DNA from: Alphaproteobacteria bacterium
Lineage (GTDB): Bacteria; Pseudomonadota; Alphaproteobacteria; ATCC43930; CGMCC-115725
DNA: 6,486 nucleotides
Direction of reading: 5' to 3'
Assembly: GCA_005884825.1 (NCBI GenBank)
Contig: VAZT01000141.1
Coordinates: 1-6,486, forward strand
Shown here: positions 1-6,314 of the stretch, in pieces
Layout of the letters: the number at the start of each line of letters is the position of its first letter
Numbering within the stretch: position 1 is the first letter of the stretch
The notes under the pieces: generated by a model
Told to the model about the DNA's origin: nothing
Databases searched by the model: none
The model's input: the letters and a program-made list of their open reading frames with translations, nothing else
Program-made: the position numbers and the translations under genes

Positions 1-1
1 T

Positions 2-625
2 TTTTCGCTGCTGGTGCCAACCGGGGCGATTTCCGACTCGGCCAACCTGGCCGGCCCGGCGGTCACGTCCCCGCTGCCCCCCCTCGGCCAAGATGTGCGG
101 CAAACATTCCTTGGTCAGGCGTCAGCCCGTCAAAACGACATTCCGGCGCAGAGTTCTGTTGCTTTGCCGCCGCCCGCCCAGACGCCCGCGATGGAGCGCA
201 AGGACGATGCGCCCCACCTGGACGGGATCGTGATCTCCAAGGCGCCGATCGGCACGTCCGCGGCGTCTGCGGACGCGCCCCTGCCGGCACCGAATTCACC
301 TGTCGAAGCCGCCCTCGCTTTGCCTGCCCCCGGGCTCTCCAACACCGAAATAACCGAGCTGCTGGAACATGGCGACGCTCTTCTGCGCAACGGCGATGTC
401 TCTTCGGCACGCCTGTTTTACGAGCGCGCAGCCGGTGCCGGTAACGGGCGGGCAGCACTGCGCCTCGGAGCGACCTTCGATCCGGAATTTCTCGGCCGCC
501 TCGGCATTGGCAAGCTGCAGGCCAATCCGGCGGAGGCCCGGTCATGGTACAGCCGTGCTCGCAACCTCGGCGAGGCCGACGCCAAACGTCGGCTGAACAG
601 CATCGAGACAAGACAGGGGAGGTAG
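2..625 (+). CDS. Sel1/TPR-like repeat protein, C-terminal part (5' end outside window)
   Basis: The frame is open from the window edge (F-S-L-L-V-P-T-G...) to TAG at 623-625, so at least 207 residues are visible and the true start lies upstream. The GTG at 14 has no ribosome binding site and is probably internal. The first ~110 residues are rich in Pro, Ala and Ser and look like a disordered linker. The last ~90 hold Sel1/TPR-like helical repeats, with segments such as GDALLRNGDVSSARLFYERA and, further on, AEARSWYSRARNLGEADAKRRL, whose A-x-x-W-Y-x-x-A-x-x-L-G pattern is typical of Sel1 repeats. Such repeats mediate protein-protein contacts. By analogy, a membrane-anchored protein with a Pro-rich linker and a terminal repeat domain is possible, but the N-terminus is not visible. 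The stop lies 6 bp before the next gene, so the two are probably co-transcribed and translationally coupled. The exact function is unknown. Confidence 0.8.
   Translation, partial: FSLLVPTGAISDSANLAGPAVTSPLPPLGQDVRQTFLGQASARQNDIPAQSSVALPPPAQTPAMERKDDAPHLDGIVISKAPIGTSAASADAPLPAPNSPVEAALALPAPGLSNTEITELLEHGDALLRNGDVSSARLFYERAAGAGNGRAALRLGATFDPEFLGRLGIGKLQANPAEARSWYSRARNLGEADAKRRLNSIETRQGR
615..622 (+). promoter_or_regulatory. Ribosome binding site of first TAXI gene, inside upstream gene
   Basis: AGGGGAGG lies 9 bp before the ATG at 632. It falls in the last sense codons of the Sel1-like gene, whose TAG follows immediately. This fixes the start of the TAXI gene and suggests that ribosomes finishing the upstream gene help initiate the next one. 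Confidence 0.75.
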
Positions 626-631
626 CTTTCG

Positions 632-1756
632 ATGAATCGCTGGACCATTACCGCAGCAATCATTTTGACGGTGGTCTTGCCGATCGCTCGGCCGGCGCTC
701 CCGAAGACCGCAGGGCCGCCTCCGGAAATCGGTGTCGTGAACCGAGGGGTCGTCGAGCTCGAGACGGCCCGCGCTGCCGGTATCTCGGTGCGGATCGCCG
801 AAGACCTGGCGAACGTCATCGACGATGGCGCGACGCGGCGGGTCTTGCCGGTCATCGGCAAGGGGGCCCTGCAAAATATCACCGATCTCAAGCTGCTCCG
901 CGGCATCGACATGGCGATCCTCCAGACCGACGTGCTCGATTATGCGCGGCAGCAAAACCTGTTTCCCGGCATCGAGGCTTGGGCGACCTATATCACCAAG
1001 CTCTACAACGAGGAGTTCCATCTCCTCGCACGGCAAGAGATCAAATCGGTAACGGACCTGGCAAATAAAAAGGTCAACGTCGATCTGCGGGGTGGCGGAA
1101 CGGCGATTACGGCGGCTCGGCTCTTCGAGCTTTTAAACATCCCGGCCGCGGCAACAAACGACGACCAGGAGGTGGCGCTCGACAAGCTGCGCCGGGGCGA
1201 GATCGCCGCCATGGCATTCGTCGCCGGTAAACCGGCGCCGATCTTCCGCAGCCTGAATGCCTCTGACGGCTTTCACTTCCTTGCCATTCCGCTGAACCCT
1301 GCCGTGACCGCGAGCTACGTCCCGACCCGGCTCACTGCCGCGGATTATCCGGGTGTAGTGCCGCAAGACCAGGCCGTCGACACCGTCGCGGTGGGCGCCG
1401 TGCTGGCCGCCGCCAACCTGCAGCAAGGGACCGAGCGTTACCGCAATCTGGTCAATTTCGTCGAAGCGTTTTTCACCGGCTTTCAGTCGCTGCTCGATCC
1501 GGGGCACCACCCGAAATGGCATGAAGTGAGCATCACCGCGGAACTCCCCGGCTGGCGTCGGTTCCCGCCTGCCGAGCAATGGCTGCAAAGGAATACGCAA
1601 GTGGCGGCCGCGCCGAACCTTCAGGATCTCCGGTCGATATTCTCGCGCTTCATCGACGAGCGGCAACAAGCCTCCGGCGGCGCGCCGCTGACCCCGGAGC
1701 AAAAAAACGAGCTGTTCGGGCAATTCGAGCTCTGGGCAAAAGGGCAGGTGCGGTAG
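632..1756 (+). CDS. TAXI-family (TRAP-type) periplasmic solute-binding protein, divergent, copy 1
   Basis: 374 residues from the ATG chosen because of the strong ribosome binding site at 615-622. Residues 1 to about 22 form a Sec-type signal peptide: a short Asn/Arg n-region, then a hydrophobic stretch through IILTVVLPIA. The mature part matches the TAXI/NMT1-like binding fold: RGIDMAILQTDVLD (90-103), K-S-V-T-D-L-A-N-K-K-V-N (138-149) followed by DLRGGGT (151-157), which corresponds to the family's 'DLkGKkV..G..GSGT' ligand loop, and LDKLRRGE (183-190). The usual N-terminal 'GT.GG.YY..G' motif of TAXI receptors is not seen; E-I-G-V-V-N-R-G-V-V-E-L-E-T-A occupies that region. The C-terminus carries LTPEQKNELFGQFELW (353-368), shared with the second TAXI gene of the window. 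Family members bind small organic anions or amino acids in the periplasm for a fused DctQM membrane protein, which is not encoded here. The ligand cannot be told from the sequence. Confidence 0.88.
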   Translation: MNRWTITAAIILTVVLPIARPALPKTAGPPPEIGVVNRGVVELETARAAGISVRIAEDLANVIDDGATRRVLPVIGKGALQNITDLKLLRGIDMAILQTDVLDYARQQNLFPGIEAWATYITKLYNEEFHLLARQEIKSVTDLANKKVNVDLRGGGTAITAARLFELLNIPAAATNDDQEVALDKLRRGEIAAMAFVAGKPAPIFRSLNASDGFHFLAIPLNPAVTASYVPTRLTAADYPGVVPQDQAVDTVAVGAVLAAANLQQGTERYRNLVNFVEAFFTGFQSLLDPGHHPKWHEVSITAELPGWRRFPPAEQWLQRNTQVAAAPNLQDLRSIFSRFIDERQQASGGAPLTPEQKNELFGQFELWAKGQVR

Positions 1757-1793
1757 ACGGCACCTGCTGCCGCTTCCGACGCCGCTTTTGCAA

Positions 1794-3428
1794 ATGGATC
1801 GTTGCGCCTCACCGTCATCGGGCCGCTCGGACGCGCCGATATCCCGCCGGCTGGCAATCGCGTCGGCTGCTGCGCTATTTGCTGCTTCGGCCTCACTTTG
1901 TGGCGCGTCGGCCGCAGACTCTACCGTGAAGCGCGGCGGCACATTGGAATTTGCCGTTCTCGTTGAACCCGGCAATTACGATTGCCACGGCAATATTTCC
2001 TTCGCGTTTCTGCATCCGATCGCACCGCATTATTCGACGCTGCTCAAGTTCGACGCGCCCAACTATCCGCAGATCGTGGGCGACTTGGCGGAATCTTGGA
2101 ATGTATCACCCGATCGCCTAACTTATACCTTCAAGTTACGGCCCAATGTCTTATTTCACGACGGATCGAAGCTGACCTCGGCGGACGTCAAGGCGAGCTA
2201 CGAGCGCATCGTCCACCCGCCACCCGGGGTTGTCTCGTCCCGCAAGGTCGATTATGCGGCAATCGCGAGCGTCGACACGCCCGACCCCCGCACGGTCGTC
2301 TTTCACCTGCAATGGCCCGAGGCGGCGATGCTGGCGAACTTCGCGTCGCCATGGAACTGCATCTACAGCGCCGCCAAGCTCGCCGAGGACCCTCAGTTTC
2401 CGAAGACCCACATCCTGGGCACCGGGCCATTTGTCTTTGCCGAACATGTGAAGGGCCAATACTGGCGCGGCGTGCGCTGGGACAGATACTTTCAGGCCGG
2501 CAAACCTTACCTCGACGGCTATCGCGCCGACTTCATTACCGGGCCTGCGGTGATGTCGGGCTACAAGACCGGGCATATCGCGGCCGAGTTCCGCGGTGTC
2601 ACTCCTGTTCAGCGCGACGAGCTTGTCGAGGCGCTGGGCGAGCGCATCGACATCAGCGAGAGCCCTTGGCTGTCGACCCTTCTTGTCGTCTTCAACAGCA
2701 AGCGGGCGCCGTTCGATGACCCGCGGGTGCGGCGCGCGCTGTCGCTCGCGATCGACCGCTGGGGCGCGGCGGCAAAGCTGCAAAACACGACCTTCCTCAA
2801 ATATGTCGGCGGGATCATGCGCCCCGGCTCGAGCATGGCGACACCGGAAGCCGAACTGGTGACGATTCCCGGTTTCTCGCGGGATATCGCGGCATCACGG
2901 GAAGAAGCGAAACGGCTTCTGGCCGAGGCTGGCGTTCACGACCTGAAGCCGACCGTGATGGTCCGCGATATCCCGATGCCGCATTACGCCGGCGCCGACC
3001 TGTTGGCCGAGAGCTGGCGCCAGGTCGGGGTCACCGCGGCTCAGGACAGACGCAATATCTGGGAATGGCAAAAGGTGATCGACGCCGGGGAGTTCGACGT
3101 CGCGCTCGATTTCTCCGGAGATTTTTACGATGATCCGACAATCCAGCTGACCAAGTTCGTGTCACACGATCTCTCGCCGGTCAACTATTCCTATTCGACC
3201 GACCGTTTTCTGGACGCGCTCTATATCGGCCAGGCCGTCACCAGCGATCCGCGGCAGCGGGCGAAAATTGTGCGCGATTTCGAGCGCCATGCCTTAACCG
3301 AGGCCAACACGGTTCCGCTCCTGTGGTGGAACCGGATCGTCGCAACCTCGACGGCACTGAAGGGCTGGAGCATCACCCCGAGCCATTTCATCGGCCAGGA
3401 TCTGACCGATGTCTGGCTCGAACATTGA
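1794..3428 (+). CDS. ABC transporter substrate-binding protein, family 5 (SBP_bac_5; peptide/nickel/opine type)
   Basis: 544 residues from ATG at 1794; a TTG two codons upstream (1788) is the alternative. Neither has a clear ribosome binding site, so the start is moderately certain. The N-terminus has a twin-arginine-like S-R-R-L-A-I (17-22), a hydrophobic Ala/Leu run and an A-S-A/A-D cleavage site near residue 40. It may be a Tat or a Sec substrate: the consensus Phe is missing, and Cys36 lacks a lipobox. The mature protein opens with K-R-G-G-T-L-E-F and has the family 5 signature region L-A-E-S-W-N-V-S-P-D-R-L-T-Y-T-F-K-L-R followed by LFHDGSKLTSADV. Further typical parts are 'HILGTGPFVF' and 'VVFNSKRAPFDDPRVRRALS', the conserved lobe-2 segment. 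The length is normal for the family. It follows the TAXI gene by 37 bp and precedes a dehydrogenase by 34 bp. No permease or ATPase gene is in view, so it is an orphan binding protein here. Substrate unknown. Confidence 0.93.
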   Translation: MDRCASPSSGRSDAPISRRLAIASAAALFAASASLCGASAADSTVKRGGTLEFAVLVEPGNYDCHGNISFAFLHPIAPHYSTLLKFDAPNYPQIVGDLAESWNVSPDRLTYTFKLRPNVLFHDGSKLTSADVKASYERIVHPPPGVVSSRKVDYAAIASVDTPDPRTVVFHLQWPEAAMLANFASPWNCIYSAAKLAEDPQFPKTHILGTGPFVFAEHVKGQYWRGVRWDRYFQAGKPYLDGYRADFITGPAVMSGYKTGHIAAEFRGVTPVQRDELVEALGERIDISESPWLSTLLVVFNSKRAPFDDPRVRRALSLAIDRWGAAAKLQNTTFLKYVGGIMRPGSSMATPEAELVTIPGFSRDIAASREEAKRLLAEAGVHDLKPTVMVRDIPMPHYAGADLLAESWRQVGVTAAQDRRNIWEWQKVIDAGEFDVALDFSGDFYDDPTIQLTKFVSHDLSPVNYSYSTDRFLDALYIGQAVTSDPRQRAKIVRDFERHALTEANTVPLLWWNRIVATSTALKGWSITPSHFIGQDLTDVWLEH

Positions 3429-3451
3429 TCCGGCCGGGCGTCCTTCGTATC

Positions 3452-3455
3452 GGAG
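3452..3455 (+). promoter_or_regulatory. Ribosome binding site of the alcohol dehydrogenase gene
   Basis: GGAG lies 7 bp before ATG 3463, with a T-rich spacer. It decides the start: an upstream in-frame ATG at 3409 would overlap the end of the binding-protein gene and add 18 residues with no family character. Confidence 0.65.
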
Positions 3456-3462
3456 CTTTTTT

Positions 3463-4764
3463 ATGAGTCACGACCGTAGCAACGAGTACCGGATCCCGAA
3501 GACGATGAAGGCCTGGGTGCTCGGCGGCCCGGAGGAGCTGAGCCTTGTCGAAAAGCCGGTGCCCGAGCCCGGCCGGGCCGAGGTGCTGGTACGCGTCGAT
3601 GCGATCGCGGTCTGCGCGACGGACATCGAGATCCTCAAGCACGGCGTGCCGGCCATGGTCGATGGCGAGCTGCCGTTCAACCGCGGTTTCACCCCGGGCC
3701 ATGAATATATGGGCACGATCGTGCGGCTCGGTCCCACTGTCGACGAGTTCGAGATCGGTGACCGCATCGCAGTCGAAGTCCATGCCGGATGCGGCCGGTG
3801 CCCGCGCTGCCGCGAGGGCATGTACACCTCTTGCCTCAATTACGGCTATCGCGCCAAGGGGCACCGCGCCAACGGCTTCAGCACCGATGGCGGCTTCGCC
3901 GAATACGCCGTCAACAACGTCAACACGATGGTTCACGTCCCGGACGATATGAGCGACGAGGAGGCGACTTTGATCGTCACCTCCGGTACGGCGATGTACG
4001 GGCTCGATGTGATGGGCGGGATCATTGCCGGAGAGGGTGTCGTCGTCACCGGCCCGGGGCCGATCGGCTTGATGGGCGTCGGGGTCGCCAAGGCGCTGGG
4101 CGCCCAGCCGGTGATCCTGACCGGCACCCGCGACCGGCGTCTCGAGATGGGCAAGAAGCTCGGCGCGGACGAGGTGGTCAACGTCAACAAAGAGGACCCG
4201 GTCGAGGCCGTGCAGCGGATCACACGCGGCAAGGGCGTGCAATACGTGCTCGAGTGCTCGGGCGCTCCCAATGCGCTGAACGAGGCGGCGAGGATGGTCA
4301 ACCGGGGCGGCCGCATATGTCTCGCGGCCTTCCCGGCCGAGCCGGTGCCCGTCGATCTCGCCCATCTCGTGCGCAACAACATCTACGTGTTCGGCATCCG
4401 CGGCGAGGGCAAGAGCGCCACACACCGCGCCGCGGCTCTGATGGCGCAGAAGCGCTTCGACGCGAAGATGATCCACACCCACACCTTCCCGCTCGCCGAA
4501 GTGCCGACCGCCATCCGCTATGCTCGAGACCGGGTCGACGACGCGATCAAGGTCGTCGTCCGGATGCGCAGAGTTGTCCTGAATACTGAGCCGCTCGCCC
4601 CGGTCATCCTGGGCCGGGGGCGCGGCGGGGTCGCTGGGGCCAAGCCTTCTGAACGGACCGTTCGCCAGGATCCTCAGCCCGCCACCTGCGGCCGCTACTA
4701 TGTTGCGCGCTCTGTCACAAATGTTTTCTGCCGCTCCCGCCGGTATGGGTTGCGTGCGAACTAA
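3463..4764 (+). CDS. Zinc-dependent medium-chain alcohol dehydrogenase with aberrant C-terminal extension
   Basis: 433 residues from ATG 3463. It is an MDR-superfamily NAD(P)-dependent dehydrogenase: Cys51 in V-C-A-T-D and the GHE motif (79-81) supply catalytic zinc ligands. Cys110, 113, 116 and 124 (C-G-R-C-P-R-C...C) form the structural zinc site. G-P-G-P-I-G (197-202) is the Rossmann GxGxxG loop. The segment after the second strand reads L-T-G-T-R-D-R-R, without the Asp that usually marks NAD preference, so the cofactor is open. The likely role is cytoplasmic oxidation of an alcohol or polyol; the substrate cannot be assigned. Family homology appears to end near residue 368 (I-K-V-V-V-R-M). 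The last ~65 residues are rich in Arg, Pro and Gly, lack any recognisable motif, and take the protein well beyond the usual ~340-370. A lost stop codon is a likely cause. It is the last gene of the apparent operon. Confidence 0.92.
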   Translation: MSHDRSNEYRIPKTMKAWVLGGPEELSLVEKPVPEPGRAEVLVRVDAIAVCATDIEILKHGVPAMVDGELPFNRGFTPGHEYMGTIVRLGPTVDEFEIGDRIAVEVHAGCGRCPRCREGMYTSCLNYGYRAKGHRANGFSTDGGFAEYAVNNVNTMVHVPDDMSDEEATLIVTSGTAMYGLDVMGGIIAGEGVVVTGPGPIGLMGVGVAKALGAQPVILTGTRDRRLEMGKKLGADEVVNVNKEDPVEAVQRITRGKGVQYVLECSGAPNALNEAARMVNRGGRICLAAFPAEPVPVDLAHLVRNNIYVFGIRGEGKSATHRAAALMAQKRFDAKMIHTHTFPLAEVPTAIRYARDRVDDAIKVVVRMRRVVLNTEPLAPVILGRGRGGVAGAKPSERTVRQDPQPATCGRYYVARSVTNVFCRSRRYGLRAN

Positions 4765-5039
4765 GCGGCGGCGGCCGACCTCGTGAGGTGCTCCGCATCT
4801 GGGCCAATCCGAATCGAATAGCGGGTGGTATTCAAAATCAGGACCGGCCTGCCGAATTTGTGACCTCAAGAGCGTTGTGAAAGCAATGCCTTCGGTAGCA
4901 GGTGGGAAGCGGCCCTCCTATATTAACGATGTTTTTCGATTGATTGCCGACAGTTACAGTAGCACTAAGACCGGCCCGAAACTTTTTCGTGATTTCTTTG
5001 TTGTTGAAGCATCAGAGGAATAATCATGGGAGCTCGGGA
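4765..5039 (+). other. Intergenic region without a supportable gene; likely promoter region of second TAXI gene
   Basis: No convincing coding frame is seen on either strand. The G+C content visibly drops along this stretch compared with the operon before it. A short near-palindrome, ACCTCGTGAGGT (4778-4789), could be an operator or chance. TATATT at 4919-4924 resembles a -10 box, but no good -35 lies at the right distance, so the promoter is only tentative. No T-tailed hairpin that would terminate the preceding operon is visible. The second TAXI gene probably has its own promoter here, because the gap is much longer than the 6-37 bp gaps in the operon. Confidence 0.35.
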
Positions 5040-5055
5040 GTGGGTAGATACGTAA
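5014..5055 (+). promoter_or_regulatory. Strong ribosome binding site and ATG that are out of frame with the TAXI gene (9-codon mini-ORF)
   Basis: AGAGGAA (5014-5020) followed 5 bp later by ATG (5026) is the best translation start of the region. Its frame encodes only M-G-A-R-E-W-V-D-T before TAA at 5053-5055. The TAXI frame is open across the same bases and passes the mini-ORF in another phase. The mini-ORF ends 13 bp inside the GTG start I propose (5040). It may be a leader peptide that couples translation, or a sign that a one-base indel separated the real ATG from the gene. Confidence 0.5.
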
Positions 5056-6314
5056 GGGTAAACCGAGCGATCTTAGTGGCATTCTGCGGTTTGCTTGCTC
5101 CGGCTCCGGTTTGGTCCGACCCCCCTCAGGAGGATCAATTTCAGACCGACCTATCGCGGGATGGTCAGCCTCAGACTAAACACAAGAAGCGGGTGCTGCA
5201 TTCGGTCGATCCGGCACTCCAATTACGTCACACCATGCGCGACGAGATAAATCTCGGACTCCTCGGTATTGTATCCGAAGGTACCGACTACACCGTCGAT
5301 TTGGCGCTCGCTGTCGCCAGCGGACAGACACACTTGCGGCTTCTGCCGATCGCCGGGGCTGGGGCACTGCAGAATGCTAAGGATGTGATGTTCGCTCGCG
5401 GCGTCGATTTTGCCATCTTGCAAACCGACGTTCTCGACGAGATCAGGCGCATCCCGCCTTTTCCGGGCGTTGAGCACTACCTCCAATACGTGACAAGGCT
5501 CTATGATCAAGACCTTCATGTGCTGACTGGCCCAGATATCCAGTCGATAGAAGATCTCAGAGGAAAAAAGGTTAACTTCGGGCTGCGCGACAGCGGAACC
5601 TATACGACTGCGACGGCTGTTTTCGGTGCTCTCGGGGTCGAGCCCGATGTGACGAACTTCCCGCATCCGCTCGCGCTGGATAAGCTCAGGCGGGGAGAGA
5701 TCTCCGCGTTGGTTTATGTAGCGACGAAACCATCACGACTATTCCAAGACATCAGGCCGGATGAAAACCTGCACTTTTTGCCGATCAGCGGTCATCTGAT
5801 CTCGAATTACACAGCGACGACGATGACGTCTGATGATTATTCGGAACTTGTGTCGAACGACGCACCGGTCAAGACGGTCTCGGTGGGAACCGTTCTGATC
5901 GCGTACAATTGGCCCACAAAGTCCGAACGACATCAGCGAGTGGATCGCTTCGTTCAAGCCTTCTTTGCCAACCTCAAGGAAATAAAAGCGCGCCGGCCGA
6001 AATGGCGGGAGTTCGACATAACCGCCTCAGTCGCGGGATGGACCCGTTTTCCGGCTGCCGAGCAATGGTTGAAAAAGGCGGGTGTGGACCCCGAGCTCAA
6101 CAAAGCGGCCGTGCAAGAGCAGGTCCCTCTCGATCCGAAACAGCGAGAGGCACTATTCCGGGAGTTCGCCAAATACCAGCGAACGCCCGGTCCCGAGAAA
6201 GCAGCGCTCCATCTCGATTCAAACCAGCGCGAGGCGTTGTTTCGGGAGTTCGCCCAATATGAGAAACAACGAGACGTGATTATCGCTTATCACAACGCCG
6301 CTGCTGGTCATTGA
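5040..6314 (+). CDS. TAXI-family (TRAP-type) solute-binding protein, divergent, copy 2, with duplicated C-terminal motif
   Basis: 424 residues if GTG 5040 is used. This start is chosen because it puts a signal peptide at the N-terminus: R-Y-V-R-V-N-R, hydrophobic AILVAFCGLLAPAPV, cleavage after V-W-S (residue 26). The frame stays open upstream to a TTG at 4944, but that start would bury the signal peptide. It is a paralogue of the TAXI gene at 632-1756: by hand count about 70 of 149 residues are identical, without gaps, between copy 1 residues 72-220 and copy 2 residues 102-250. Shared blocks include GALQN, AILQTDVLD, ALDKLRRGE and, later, RFPxAEQWL. The family ligand loop reads D-L-R-G-K-K-V-N-F-G-L-R-D-S-G-T (172-187). 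Copy 2 adds a ~45-residue polar segment after the signal peptide, and a second copy of the C-terminal motif. Third-position G/C bias is weaker than in copy 1. No TRAP membrane subunit is adjacent; the ligand is unknown. Confidence 0.85.
   Translation: MGRYVRVNRAILVAFCGLLAPAPVWSDPPQEDQFQTDLSRDGQPQTKHKKRVLHSVDPALQLRHTMRDEINLGLLGIVSEGTDYTVDLALAVASGQTHLRLLPIAGAGALQNAKDVMFARGVDFAILQTDVLDEIRRIPPFPGVEHYLQYVTRLYDQDLHVLTGPDIQSIEDLRGKKVNFGLRDSGTYTTATAVFGALGVEPDVTNFPHPLALDKLRRGEISALVYVATKPSRLFQDIRPDENLHFLPISGHLISNYTATTMTSDDYSELVSNDAPVKTVSVGTVLIAYNWPTKSERHQRVDRFVQAFFANLKEIKARRPKWREFDITASVAGWTRFPAAEQWLKKAGVDPELNKAAVQEQVPLDPKQREALFREFAKYQRTPGPEKAALHLDSNQREALFREFAQYEKQRDVIIAYHNAAAGH
6129..6260 (+). repeat. 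Tandem in-frame repeat of the LDxxQREALFREFAxY motif (84-bp period)
   Basis: Unit 1 is LDPKQREALFREFAKY (6129-6176) and unit 2 LDSNQREALFREFAQY (6213-6260). They are 28 codons apart, with 13 of 16 residues and 38 of 48 bases identical. Most base differences are synonymous (for example GCA/GCG, CTA/TTG, TAC/TAT), so the duplication is not recent and the peptide seems conserved by selection. The first TAXI protein has one related copy, LTPEQKNELFGQFELW, at 1688-1735. Confidence 0.85.

Noticed and set aside
1700..1708. A7 run forming an A-AAA-AAC slippery heptamer in the zero frame of the first TAXI gene.
   Set aside because: A -1 shift would run in a frame ending at 1929 that has no family character and does not join the next gene; no stimulating stem or Shine-Dalgarno element is evident. 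It lies 16 codons from the normal stop and encodes the conserved Q-K-N of the C-terminal motif.
3441..3462. Possible hairpin plus T6 before ATG 3463 as a terminator between the binding protein and the dehydrogenase.
   Set aside because: Only a 3-bp stem can be drawn; the T-run is the spacer between GGAG and ATG.
4598..4619. Inverted repeat CCCCGG/CCGGGG with a 10-base loop shortly after the expected end of the dehydrogenase.
   Set aside because: No T-run follows and the stem is only 6 bp in a very GC-rich stretch, so it is not a supportable terminator.
3388..4869. Long minus-strand open frame (493 codons) opposite the alcohol dehydrogenase.
   Set aside because: It mirrors the codon pattern of a well-supported dehydrogenase on the plus strand, and its translation is rich in Asp, Arg, His and Ala without any recognisable domain. 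Such antisense frames are common in GC-rich genes.
4944..5039. Extended N-terminus of the second TAXI protein from TTG 4944.
   Set aside because: No ribosome binding site precedes the TTG, and the added 32 residues would put the signal peptide far from the N-terminus. It remains possible only if the annotated start is taken purely from frame openness.
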